8,552 nucleotides of DNA. Source: Candidatus Zixiibacteriota bacterium (GTDB lineage Bacteria > Zixibacteria > MSB-5A5 > CAIYYT01). Below are positions 1 to 5,546 of the stretch, piece by piece. The notes under the pieces were generated by a model. That model searched no databases and was not told where the DNA came from. It worked only from the letters and a program-made list of their open reading frames with translations. The stretch's first letter is position 1; every line of letters starts with the position of its first letter. The stretch covers positions 1 through 8,552 of the forward strand of contig JAGLUH010000124.1 of assembly GCA_023134875.1 (NCBI GenBank). The letters are read 5' to 3'. The position numbers and the translations under genes are program-made.

Positions 1-327
1 TCCCTGTCCGCTTATCATGATCTGAAGCGGGTGGCTGATCTCGCCCGCCATTTCCGGCTGCCGGTAGGAATTTGCCTGAACAAATCTGATATAAACGCCA
101 GGATAGCTGGTGAGATTGAGACCTACGCTCGCAATAATAATATGGACTTTCTCGGCGCTTTACCCTATGATGCATTGTTTACCAGAGCGCAGGTTGCGGG
201 AAAGACGCTGATTGAATATACTTCAAACCAGACTACTGATCGTATCAGATCATTGTGGGTCAGACTGCAAGAGAAGCTTGAATTGGGAAATAAGGACTCG
301 CTTCCAGCCGACCAGAAAAAAAGATGA
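1..327 (+). CDS. MinD/ParA-superfamily P-loop ATPase, C-terminal part (5' end outside window)
   Basis: The open frame runs in from the left edge and ends at TGA 325-327, so only the last 108 residues are seen. Segments such as LNKSD (a nucleotide base-recognition N-K-x-D element) and LPYD, followed by a VAGK-type stretch, match the C-terminal half of the MinD-superfamily ATPases found in anaerobes, many of which carry an inserted ferredoxin domain. The Walker A region and any [4Fe-4S] insert would lie upstream and cannot be checked. Family members are thought to act in iron-sulfur or metallocofactor handling in the cytoplasm, and they often sit beside NifX-like proteins, as here. The stop codon overlaps an upstream in-frame ATG of the next frame at 324, but the better start of that gene is at 354. 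The family call is fairly secure; the exact role is unknown. Confidence 0.8.
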   Translation, partial: SLSAYHDLKRVADLARHFRLPVGICLNKSDINARIAGEIETYARNNNMDFLGALPYDALFTRAQVAGKTLIEYTSNQTTDRIRSLWVRLQEKLELGNKDSLPADQKKR

Positions 328-338
328 CTCTTCAACAT

Positions 339-344
339 AAGGAG
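339..344 (+). promoter_or_regulatory. Shine-Dalgarno sequence that fixes the nifX-like start
   Basis: AAGGAG lies 9 nt before the ATG at 354. This favours 354 over the in-frame ATG at 324, which overlaps the preceding gene's stop and would add ten residues (MTLQHKEPTD) that the family lacks. Confidence 0.75.
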
Positions 345-353
345 CCAACAGAC

Positions 354-749
354 ATGAAAATCGCGGTGCCGACATCAGATGGTCTCTTGTCTCCCCATTT
401 CGGGCGCTGCCAGGAGTTTACTATTCTGGAAGTCGAGTCTTCAGGGGGGGAAATTGTCGCTGTGGAACATGCGAATCCACCGGCGCATCAGCCGGGGGCG
501 TTTCCGCAATGGCTCAGTCAATTGGGCGTTAGCCTTGTAATCGCCGGTGGTATGGGAGTGCGGGCCATCCAGATGTTTGAAGCAAGCGGCATCAAGGTTA
601 TCTCTGGGGCGGCGGCGTTACCTCCTGAGGAGTTAGCCAAAGCCTATCTGGAAGGCGAGATGTCCAGCGAGGAGAACCCCTGCGATCATGACAGCAGCCA
701 GCCGTGCCAGGGGCATGAAGGCAGTCCCCGCAGGCGAGGATGCCGGTAA
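354..749 (+). CDS. NifB/NifX-family (dinitrogenase iron-molybdenum cofactor-type) cluster-binding protein
   Basis: This is a 131-residue protein of the small NifX/NifB-C-terminal fold. It starts with the typical MKIAVPTSDG strand, followed by SPHFGRC (residues 13-19), the loop with conserved His and Cys seen in this family. A Gly-rich turn, IAGGMGVRA, lies near residues 63-71. The tail after about residue 105 is rich in Cys and His (C110, H112, C118, H121, C130) and then basic, and could bind metal. Relatives outside nitrogen-fixation clusters are common in anaerobes and probably carry or store iron-sulfur or Fe/Mo clusters. No nif structural genes are visible, so a role in nitrogen fixation should not be assumed. 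It is translationally close to the upstream MinD-like ATPase, which suggests a working pair. The start was chosen from the AAGGAG site at 339 and family length. Confidence 0.85.
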   Translation: MKIAVPTSDGLLSPHFGRCQEFTILEVESSGGEIVAVEHANPPAHQPGAFPQWLSQLGVSLVIAGGMGVRAIQMFEASGIKVISGAAALPPEELAKAYLEGEMSSEENPCDHDSSQPCQGHEGSPRRRGCR

Positions 750-809
750 ATGGCAACGCCAAGCGGACCAAGCCACTTGACCTGTAGTACTTATAACCAT
801 GACTGTGAC

Positions 810-825
810 AAAAAAAGGTGAGCGG
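810..825 (-). terminator. Probable intrinsic terminator of the candidate RNA
   Basis: Read on the minus strand, CCGCTCACC (825-817) is the 3' arm of a perfect 9-bp stem whose 5' arm is at 936-928, and it is followed directly by T7. The enclosed loop is about 100 nt, far larger than in a classic terminator hairpin, so this is a terminator only if the whole domain folds. Confidence 0.45.
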
Positions 826-991
826 CGTCCTAATCAGGTAGGTGCTCCAGAAAACTGGATTAACGCGCTTAGGCTGTCCTGACACCCCGAGCTAAAAACC
901 TGAACTCGGTACTTGGACCCAGGCTTACCGCTCACCAACAGATATTCGCCAGGCCGAGTGTACCCCAACCTGCTGTTACATGAGCATATCA
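810..991 (-). ncRNA. Candidate structured small RNA of unknown family
   Basis: No protein gene fits this stretch, yet it has the parts of a free-standing RNA gene. A consensus promoter lies at 998-1026, so transcription should start near 991 leftward and give about 180 nt. Paired elements read on the minus strand: AACAG/CTGTT (977-973 with 941-937) encloses CAGG/CCTG. Next comes a perfect 9-bp stem GGTGAGCGG/CCGCTCACC (936-928 with 825-817) enclosing a branched region, with CCGAG/CTCGG (909-905 with 891-887), TCAGG/CCTGA (882-878 with 838-834) and a TCCAG-TTTT-CTGGA hairpin (859-846). The long stem is followed at once by T7 (816-810), as in RNAs that end with an intrinsic terminator. I do not recognise the family; it lacks the signatures of SRP, tmRNA, RNase P and 5S RNA. 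The neighbouring gene to its left is convergent, so it is not an obvious riboswitch. Confidence 0.5.
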
Positions 992-997
992 CCAGTT

Positions 998-1026
998 AAT
1001 ATATGGCAGTTCTATCCCCCTGTCAA
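998..1026 (-). promoter_or_regulatory. Consensus sigma-70-type promoter for the candidate RNA
   Basis: Read on the minus strand, TTGACA (1026-1021) and TATATT (1003-998) are separated by exactly 17 nt. The start point should be near 991. The hexamers and spacing are identical to the promoter in front of pyrE. It lies beyond the 3' end of the homocysteine methyltransferase gene and points toward a gene-free region, so it most likely drives the small RNA. Some read-through of the methyltransferase operon into the same region is possible, since no strong hairpin terminator is seen between 1027 and 1102. Confidence 0.65.
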
Positions 1027-1102
1027 TGAGAGAATCGGAAACACAGAAATCAAATCACGACGGTCTTTGACCTGCCTCATATTCAGGCTTTTGATATAGC
1101 TT

Positions 1103-1981
1103 CTACTCGATCGCCTGCCTGATTGCCCGGATGTGCTCCGGCGTCGTACCACAACACCCGCCGATGATCGAGACACCAGCGTCAATCAAATCTTTCGCCT
1201 TCCCGGCCATGTATTCCGGTGTCTCCGGGTAAACCAGTACACCATCTTCTATTTCAGGCAGTCCCGCATTGGATTGGATAAGCAAAGGCAGCTTCGTATG
1301 CTTCCTGAAGCGACGGGCGATCTTAATCATATTATTGATACCGTTACCGCAGTTGGAACCGATGATATCCGCGCCGATGGTAGCCAGGCGCGCGGCGGCG
1401 GTTTCGATATCGACACCCATGACGGTAAAGAAACCTTTCGGTGTGGCGTCAAAGGTCATCGTCGCCATCACGGGAATGGTGGCAGACACCGCGCGGGTCG
1501 CCTCAATCGCCAGGCTTGCCTCAGTCAGGTCGGTCATGGTTTCAACGCAAATGATATCAACACCGGCGTCGATCAGCGCGCTGACCTGCCGTTTGAAGCT
1601 TTCGAACATGGCTTCCGGTTTAGTATCACCATAGGGTTTTAATATCTTAGCGGAAGGCCCGCAAGAGGCGGAGACATAAGCCTGCTGACCAACGGCTTGC
1701 CGGACAGCCTTGACCGCCTTGCGGTTGATCTCTTCAGTTTGATCCGCCAGCGAATAATCAGCCAGCCGCAGCGGTGAAGCGCCAAACGTATTGGTCTGGA
1801 TGATCTCGGCGCCGGCGTCAAAATACGCCTGAGCAATTTCTGTGAGCAGGGCGGGTTTGGTGAGATTAAGGGCTTCCGGACAGTCGCCCGCTTTCAAGCC
1901 ACGACTGAAGAGCATCGTCCCCATCGCGCCGTCAGCGACCAGAATCTCGCCTTGCCTTACCCTATCAAGTATACTTCTCAT
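1103..1981 (-). CDS. Homocysteine S-methyltransferase, MetH N-terminal-domain type
   Basis: This 292-residue protein corresponds to the homocysteine-binding domain of cobalamin-dependent methionine synthase and ends where that domain ends. Visible motifs are DGAMGT (residues 17-22), TNTFGAS (63-69), GSNCGNG (208-214) and GGCCGTTPEHI (274-284). C211, C276 and C277 are the three expected zinc ligands that activate the homocysteine thiol. No methyltetrahydrofolate-binding, cobalamin or activation domain follows. It is the last gene of the four-gene operon, starting 1 nt after the corrinoid protein's stop, with AGGGA upstream of the ATG. The expected reaction is methyl transfer from a methyl-corrinoid protein to homocysteine, giving methionine in the cytoplasm. 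The partner corrinoid protein is most likely the adjacent gene product. A BHMT- or MmuM-like direct methyl transfer is the alternative, but the sequence looks MetH-like. Confidence 0.92.
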   Translation of the reverse strand: MRSILDRVRQGEILVADGAMGTMLFSRGLKAGDCPEALNLTKPALLTEIAQAYFDAGAEIIQTNTFGASPLRLADYSLADQTEEINRKAVKAVRQAVGQQAYVSASCGPSAKILKPYGDTKPEAMFESFKRQVSALIDAGVDIICVETMTDLTEASLAIEATRAVSATIPVMATMTFDATPKGFFTVMGVDIETAAARLATIGADIIGSNCGNGINNMIKIARRFRKHTKLPLLIQSNAGLPEIEDGVLVYPETPEYMAGKAKDLIDAGVSIIGGCCGTTPEHIRAIRQAIE

Positions 1982-1982
1982 C

Positions 1983-2621
1983 TCATTCCCTGCCGATGAG
2001 AGCTTTGACCCGCTCTACCGCGCTGACGCCGTCAAAAGCGTAGGCATCGGCACCGATCTGATCGGCAAATTTTTGGGTGACTGGCGCACCACCGATGATG
2101 ACTTTGATCTTGCTTAACAATCGTCGCTCACGGAGCAGGTCGATAACCTGTTTCATCACCGGCATCGTTGTGGTCAACAGCGCTGACAGGCCGATGGCCC
2201 CGGCTTCTTCCTTCTCAGCAGCGGACACGAACTGCTCCGGGGTAACATCACTGCCCAGATCGATGACCTCAAACCCCGCGCCTTTGAGCATGATTGCCAC
2301 CAGGTTCTTGCCGATATCATGCAGGTCGCCCTGTACCGACCCGATCACCACCTTGCCGCTGGTCGGTATATTCTCCCTGATCATCAGCGGTTTGAGCAGG
2401 TCCATACCGGCATACATCGCCCGTGCCGCCAGAAGCACCTGCGGCAGGAAGATCTCATGCGCCTTGAACCGTTCACCGATCACCGCCATACCGCCGATCA
2501 AACCGTCATCAAGTATCTGTTTCGGCGGCAGCTTCTTCTCTATTGCCCGGCGGGTAAGCTCGGCCACATGTGTATCGTTACCCTTTTGCAAACTCGCGGA
2601 AATCTGTTCTAATATACCCAC
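1983..2621 (-). CDS. Corrinoid (B12-binding) methyl-carrier protein, MttC/MtbC type
   Basis: This 212-residue protein has the two-domain layout of methyltransferase corrinoid proteins. A helical cap covers roughly residues 1-88, with FLPQVLLAARAMYAGMD near 58-74. A Rossmann-type B12 domain follows from about 89. GDLHDIGKN (98-106) contains the DxHxxG signature, with H101 as the expected lower cobalt ligand; SALLT (146-150) and GGAP (177-180) complete the corrinoid pocket. It carries the methyl group on cobalt between two methyltransferases. In this operon the donor-side enzyme is the MttB-family protein and the likely acceptor-side enzyme is the adjacent homocysteine methyltransferase. Translation starts at GTG (2621) with GGAG 10 nt upstream. 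The gap to the preceding activation gene is 25 nt, the widest in the operon. The family assignment is secure; the partner enzymes are inferred from gene order. Confidence 0.95.
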   Translation of the reverse strand: MGILEQISASLQKGNDTHVAELTRRAIEKKLPPKQILDDGLIGGMAVIGERFKAHEIFLPQVLLAARAMYAGMDLLKPLMIRENIPTSGKVVIGSVQGDLHDIGKNLVAIMLKGAGFEVIDLGSDVTPEQFVSAAEKEEAGAIGLSALLTTTMPVMKQVIDLLRERRLLSKIKVIIGGAPVTQKFADQIGADAYAFDGVSAVERVKALIGRE

Positions 2622-2646
2622 TACGAATTTTCTCCAACAGGCAAAC

Positions 2647-3360
2647 TTAAATACTCAATCTTGTCGGCATCCGCGTCTGGCAGGAATGATCCTGACAGGC
2701 AGCACAAAATGGATAGGAGTCGGCAATAACAAACAGACCAGGCGCGCCTGCCAGCAGCACTCCGGAGACAGATTTCAACGGCTCCATCAGGAAACTTGAT
2801 CGCAAGGTGATACCGATCTCCTCAGGTTGCAGGTAAGCAAACAGGCGCTTCTGCCCACTGATATGCCAGCCGCAGTAGCCGGGGCTGAAACGTGATGCTG
2901 CCATCGTTGTCATAGTCTGTTGTCTTTTCACGAGATTTTCAAGGAAGCGATACTCAATATCAGCGGCGGCGCGGTCGGCAGCGGCTGATGCAACTGCATC
3001 AAGCAGCGAACCGAGCGCAAACTCTCTCGTTTGGAAAAGCTCGCTAATTTTCGTCTCGACATCGTGACCGATGGTCACGGCAAAAAGAGCAAGACACTCT
3101 GCTTGGGGATATATCTCAGCAACAGGCGTGACCGGTTCATTGCGGCCTTCGCCTGCATAGATTTTCTCAAACTCAAGGGTGGATATTTCGGCCATTATCG
3201 CCACCGGTCGGGCTAATTGCTCAAATAGAGTGAAAGCATCGTCAAGGAGACCAATGATTCTATCATCAGGTTTTTCCGCCGCAGGTATGCCCTGGGCTTG
3301 TAGTACTTCTGCTTCTTCTGGAAGAACACCTCGTACAGGCAGTGAAACAATCTTCTTCAT
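2647..3360 (-). CDS. Stand-alone methionine synthase activation-domain protein (corrinoid reactivase candidate)
   Basis: This 237-residue protein resembles the C-terminal activation domain of MetH, which binds S-adenosylmethionine and re-methylates inactive cob(II)alamin after reduction. R157-F-S-P-G-Y162 fits the RxxxGY AdoMet-binding motif. SVSG (197-200) after a MEP segment matches the conserved end of the domain. The N-terminal half is helical and less conserved. The tail has C219-x2-C222-x4-C227, with C163 beside the AdoMet motif, so a metal or cluster is possible but unproven. Separate activation proteins are known; in Thermotoga maritima one works with a shortened MetH. Here the gene start overlaps the mttB-like stop (ATGA, 3357-3360) and it precedes the corrinoid protein gene, so that protein is the obvious client. 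It may replace the RamA-type ATP-dependent reactivase typical of amine methyltransferase systems. Confidence 0.85.
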   Translation of the reverse strand: MKKIVSLPVRGVLPEEAEVLQAQGIPAAEKPDDRIIGLLDDAFTLFEQLARPVAIMAEISTLEFEKIYAGEGRNEPVTPVAEIYPQAECLALFAVTIGHDVETKISELFQTREFALGSLLDAVASAAADRAAADIEYRFLENLVKRQQTMTTMAASRFSPGYCGWHISGQKRLFAYLQPEEIGITLRSSFLMEPLKSVSGVLLAGAPGLFVIADSYPFCAACQDHSCQTRMPTRLSI

Positions 3361-4817
3361 GTTGTCTGATCGGGCAAGTGTTCCATGCCGTGACGGTGCG
3401 CTTCCCTCTGCATCAAGCGCGTCAGCTCTTTCTTACAATCATCAGGCAGACGGGAGGGTCGGTATTCCGTTAGCAGTTTGCTTACTTCCTGAGCGGCACG
3501 CTGCCGCAAGGTAAAGCCGCCCTCTTCCTGCCAGCGTGACTTGTTGGCACGGTTGATGACCGGGCCAGGGAAATAGTGTTCATCGCGGAGGTATCGTTGC
3601 GAGTGTTCCGAAATCAGCAGATGTTTCTCCTTAAGCAGTTCCTCGAAGCGAGGCAACGCCGGAAAATCCTCTTTCGGTTCGATCCCCTTGAGCATACGCA
3701 GGGTCATGCCGCAGATCTCGTTGTCGACAACCAGCTTTTCCAGGCTCTGGCAACTTTCAAAGTCGATCATCCCGGGCCCGGAGATGTTGTTAATGCCTGC
3801 TAACGCCGCCAGGGTCGCTCCCATCGAGGTCTCCAAACCGGCTTGCGCATCGAGCGCATTGGCGTCACTCAAACCGATGTAAGCCTGAGTCGGCAGACCG
3901 AGATGTTTGCCGATCTCGTTGTGGGCGCAGTCGATCATCATCGTCTCCACCGCACCCATCGGGGTGGTTTCATAGCGAACGTCGAAGACAGCAGGCGAAC
4001 CGCCGTAAAGAGCGGGCGCGCCAGGATTGGTCAACTGGCTGATGACAATGCCGGAAAGCGTTTCCGCCGTGTGCTGTACCAGTGTCCCCACCAGTGTCAC
4101 CGGCGCCATGAAACCGGAAAGAGGCATTGAGATATACTCGACCGGAATCCCGTAGCGGGCGCAGTCAACCAGGTTTTGCGAAGTGACATCACTCCACTTT
4201 AAGGGTGCCGTCGGACAGACCGAAAAGATGGTCAGGGGTCTTTCTTTTAATCCCGATTCACTGCCGCGCACCGCCAGTTGCAGTTCTTTCATAATCGTGA
4301 ATGCCTCAATGGTGAAAGCGCCGGTCACCACCGGTTTCTCGCAGTGCAGCAGACTGAGGTAGAGACGGTAACTGTCGGAGACCTGTGCGTTCACGTCGGT
4401 CGGGATCAGGGCGGTGCTCTGGGAAGCGATATGGTTAAGCCTGCTTACCAGTTTGGTATACTTGATATAGTCGGCGCTGGTCGGAGGACGCATTTCCCCT
4501 GTCTCATTGTCCAGGATTGTTATCGCCGCGGAACCGGGAGTGAAGTGAACATTGTCGCCGCTGAAATCATGAGTCTCATTGCCCAGGACATCATAGAGTT
4601 TGAATGAGTGACATGCGGTTTTCAAGGCGTTGTCGATGATTCCATCTGTCAAGATGGCATGATGTTTCTCGAGATCAATAGTCGCGCCATGATCAGCCAG
4701 CATTTTCAGGATATCCTGGTTATGGATATCCAGTCCCGGACGGCAGAGGAGTATTCGCGCCTCTCTGACGATCTGCTCAATGAGATCATCACTTAAGAAC
4801 TTAAGCTTTGGTCGCAC
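3357..4817 (-). CDS. MttB-family (trimethylamine/quaternary amine) methyltransferase, non-pyrrolysine type
   Basis: This 486-residue protein is full length for the MttB family, a TIM-barrel methyltransferase that moves a methyl group from an amine to a cognate corrinoid protein. Recognisable stretches are FTPGS (92-96), KPVVTGAF (161-168), PLSGFMAPVT (232-241), GGSPAVFD (272-279) and SDANALDAQAG (317-327), followed by the ALAGINNISGPG segment (338-349). The frame is open from GTG to TGA with no in-frame amber codon, so it is not a pyrrolysine enzyme. Family members of this kind demethylate glycine betaine, proline betaine, carnitine and similar compounds, but the substrate cannot be read from the sequence. 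It is the first gene of a four-gene operon. The GTG at 4817 has AGGAGGT upstream, with an unusually long 13-nt spacer. The closer GGA at 4826-4828 may help. No transporter is visible nearby. Confidence 0.93.
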   Translation of the reverse strand: MRPKLKFLSDDLIEQIVREARILLCRPGLDIHNQDILKMLADHGATIDLEKHHAILTDGIIDNALKTACHSFKLYDVLGNETHDFSGDNVHFTPGSAAITILDNETGEMRPPTSADYIKYTKLVSRLNHIASQSTALIPTDVNAQVSDSYRLYLSLLHCEKPVVTGAFTIEAFTIMKELQLAVRGSESGLKERPLTIFSVCPTAPLKWSDVTSQNLVDCARYGIPVEYISMPLSGFMAPVTLVGTLVQHTAETLSGIVISQLTNPGAPALYGGSPAVFDVRYETTPMGAVETMMIDCAHNEIGKHLGLPTQAYIGLSDANALDAQAGLETSMGATLAALAGINNISGPGMIDFESCQSLEKLVVDNEICGMTLRMLKGIEPKEDFPALPRFEELLKEKHLLISEHSQRYLRDEHYFPGPVINRANKSRWQEEGGFTLRQRAAQEVSKLLTEYRPSRLPDDCKKELTRLMQREAHRHGMEHLPDQTT

Positions 4818-4859
4818 TACGCTATTCCTAACCTCCTACCGTAAACAGTATACCTTTGC

Positions 4860-4890
4860 ATAATAAGGGAAGACCCCCTCGGAATGTCAA
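4860..4890 (-). promoter_or_regulatory. Promoter of the mttB-like operon
   Basis: Read on the minus strand, TTGACA (4890-4885) is followed by TATTAT (4865-4860) after 19 nt, or by TTATTA after 18 nt. The spacer is longer than optimal, which suggests a weaker or regulated promoter than the divergent pyrE promoter. No terminator hairpin or riboswitch fold was seen in the roughly 40-nt leader, so control by B12 through an RNA element is not evident. Confidence 0.55.
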
Positions 4891-4935
4891 GCGGGCAAAC
4901 CGTTTGAGATTTCGCCTCGAGCCACCCCCGTCGGC

Positions 4936-4964
4936 TTGACAGCTTGTAATCCAATCGATATATT
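4936..4964 (+). promoter_or_regulatory. Promoter of the pyrE operon
   Basis: TTGACA (4936-4941) and TATATT (4959-4964) are separated by 17 nt. Transcription should start near 4971, leaving a leader of about 20 nt before the GTG start. That leader is too short for an attenuator, so pyrimidine control by leader attenuation is unlikely. The inverted repeat CCAAT-N6-ATTGG (4951-4966) overlaps the -10 box and could be an operator. Confidence 0.75.
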
Positions 4965-4991
4965 GGCTGCACTAACACGTGGGAGGTTTTA

Positions 4992-5546
4992 GTGTCGGAA
5001 CAATCCAGGCAACTACGCAACCAACTCCTGGAGTTGGTCAATAAACACGCCGTGATTCATGGCGATTTCGTGCTGACTTCCGGGCAGAAATCAACCTACT
5101 ATATCGACGGCAAGCTGCTCTCACTGATGCCGGACGGTCTGCTTTGCCTGGCACAGGTTATCCTGGAGATGATAGCAGAGGATGAAGTCGACGCAGTCGG
5201 CGGCCTCACCCTGGGCGCTGACCCGATCATCGGCGCGGTGGTAGCGCTCTCGCAGGAGAGCGGTCGGCCGCTCAAGGGTTTGATCGTCCGCAAGGAACGT
5301 TCCGGTCACGGCCGCACCAAGCGTATCGAGGGACCGTTACAGCAAGGCATGAAGGTTGTGGTAATCGAGGATGTCGTCACTACCGGCTCGTCATCGATCA
5401 CCGCCGGTGAGGCCCTCGAAGAAGCGGGCAGCGAAATCGTCAAGGTAGTGGCGATGGTGGATCGCCTGGCCGGCGGTCAGGAAAACTTCAAGGCCAAAGG
5501 CTACCGTTTTGAACCGATCTTCACGCTTGACGATTTGAATATCTGA
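4992..5546 (+). CDS. pyrE: Orotate phosphoribosyltransferase
   Basis: This 184-residue protein catalyses orotate + PRPP to OMP + PPi, the fifth step of de novo pyrimidine synthesis, in the cytoplasm. The N-terminal region has the typical GDFVLTSGQKSTYYID (residues 24-39), where K33 and the Tyr pair belong to the orotate/PRPP site. GLTLGADPI (71-79) follows. VRKERSGHGRTKRIEG (99-114) is the flexible catalytic loop, and VVVIEDVVTTGSS (122-134) is the PRPP-binding signature. Length is normal for the family. The start is GTG with GGGAGG (4981-4986) 5 nt upstream, behind a consensus promoter. The stop overlaps the next start as TGATG (5544-5548), so translation of the reductoisomerase-like gene is coupled to it. 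Finding pyrE away from other pyr genes is not unusual. Confidence 0.96.
   Translation: MSEQSRQLRNQLLELVNKHAVIHGDFVLTSGQKSTYYIDGKLLSLMPDGLLCLAQVILEMIAEDEVDAVGGLTLGADPIIGAVVALSQESGRPLKGLIVRKERSGHGRTKRIEGPLQQGMKVVVIEDVVTTGSSSITAGEALEEAGSEIVKVVAMVDRLAGGQENFKAKGYRFEPIFTLDDLNI

Noticed and set aside
598..885. A 95-residue minus-strand frame across the nifX-like 3' end and the gap
   Set aside because: It overlaps a conserved gene and the candidate RNA terminator region, and has no family resemblance.
810..991. Assigning the candidate RNA to 5S rRNA, SRP RNA, tmRNA, RNase P RNA, 6S RNA or a cobalamin riboswitch
   Set aside because: The SRP GGAAGGAAGCAGC loop, tmRNA ends, RNase P conserved core, 5S loop patterns and B12-box were not found. 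The stem layout does not match 6S. There is no co-directional gene just downstream for a riboswitch to control.
1133..1642. A 169-residue open frame on the plus strand opposite the homocysteine methyltransferase
   Set aside because: It is a shadow of the conserved minus-strand gene; the translation is rich in Arg, Gly and His with no recognisable motif.
2077..2799. A 240-residue open frame on the plus strand across the corrinoid protein gene
   Set aside because: It is antisense to a clearly conserved gene, crosses the boundary between two genes and shows no protein family motif.
3357..4817. Pyrrolysine-containing MttB
   Set aside because: The reading frame has no internal TAG codon and terminates at TGA, so no amber read-through is needed.
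4818..4991. A riboswitch or attenuator in front of the mttB-like operon or pyrE
   Set aside because: The leaders from the predicted start points are only about 20-40 nt and show no strong hairpin plus T-tract.
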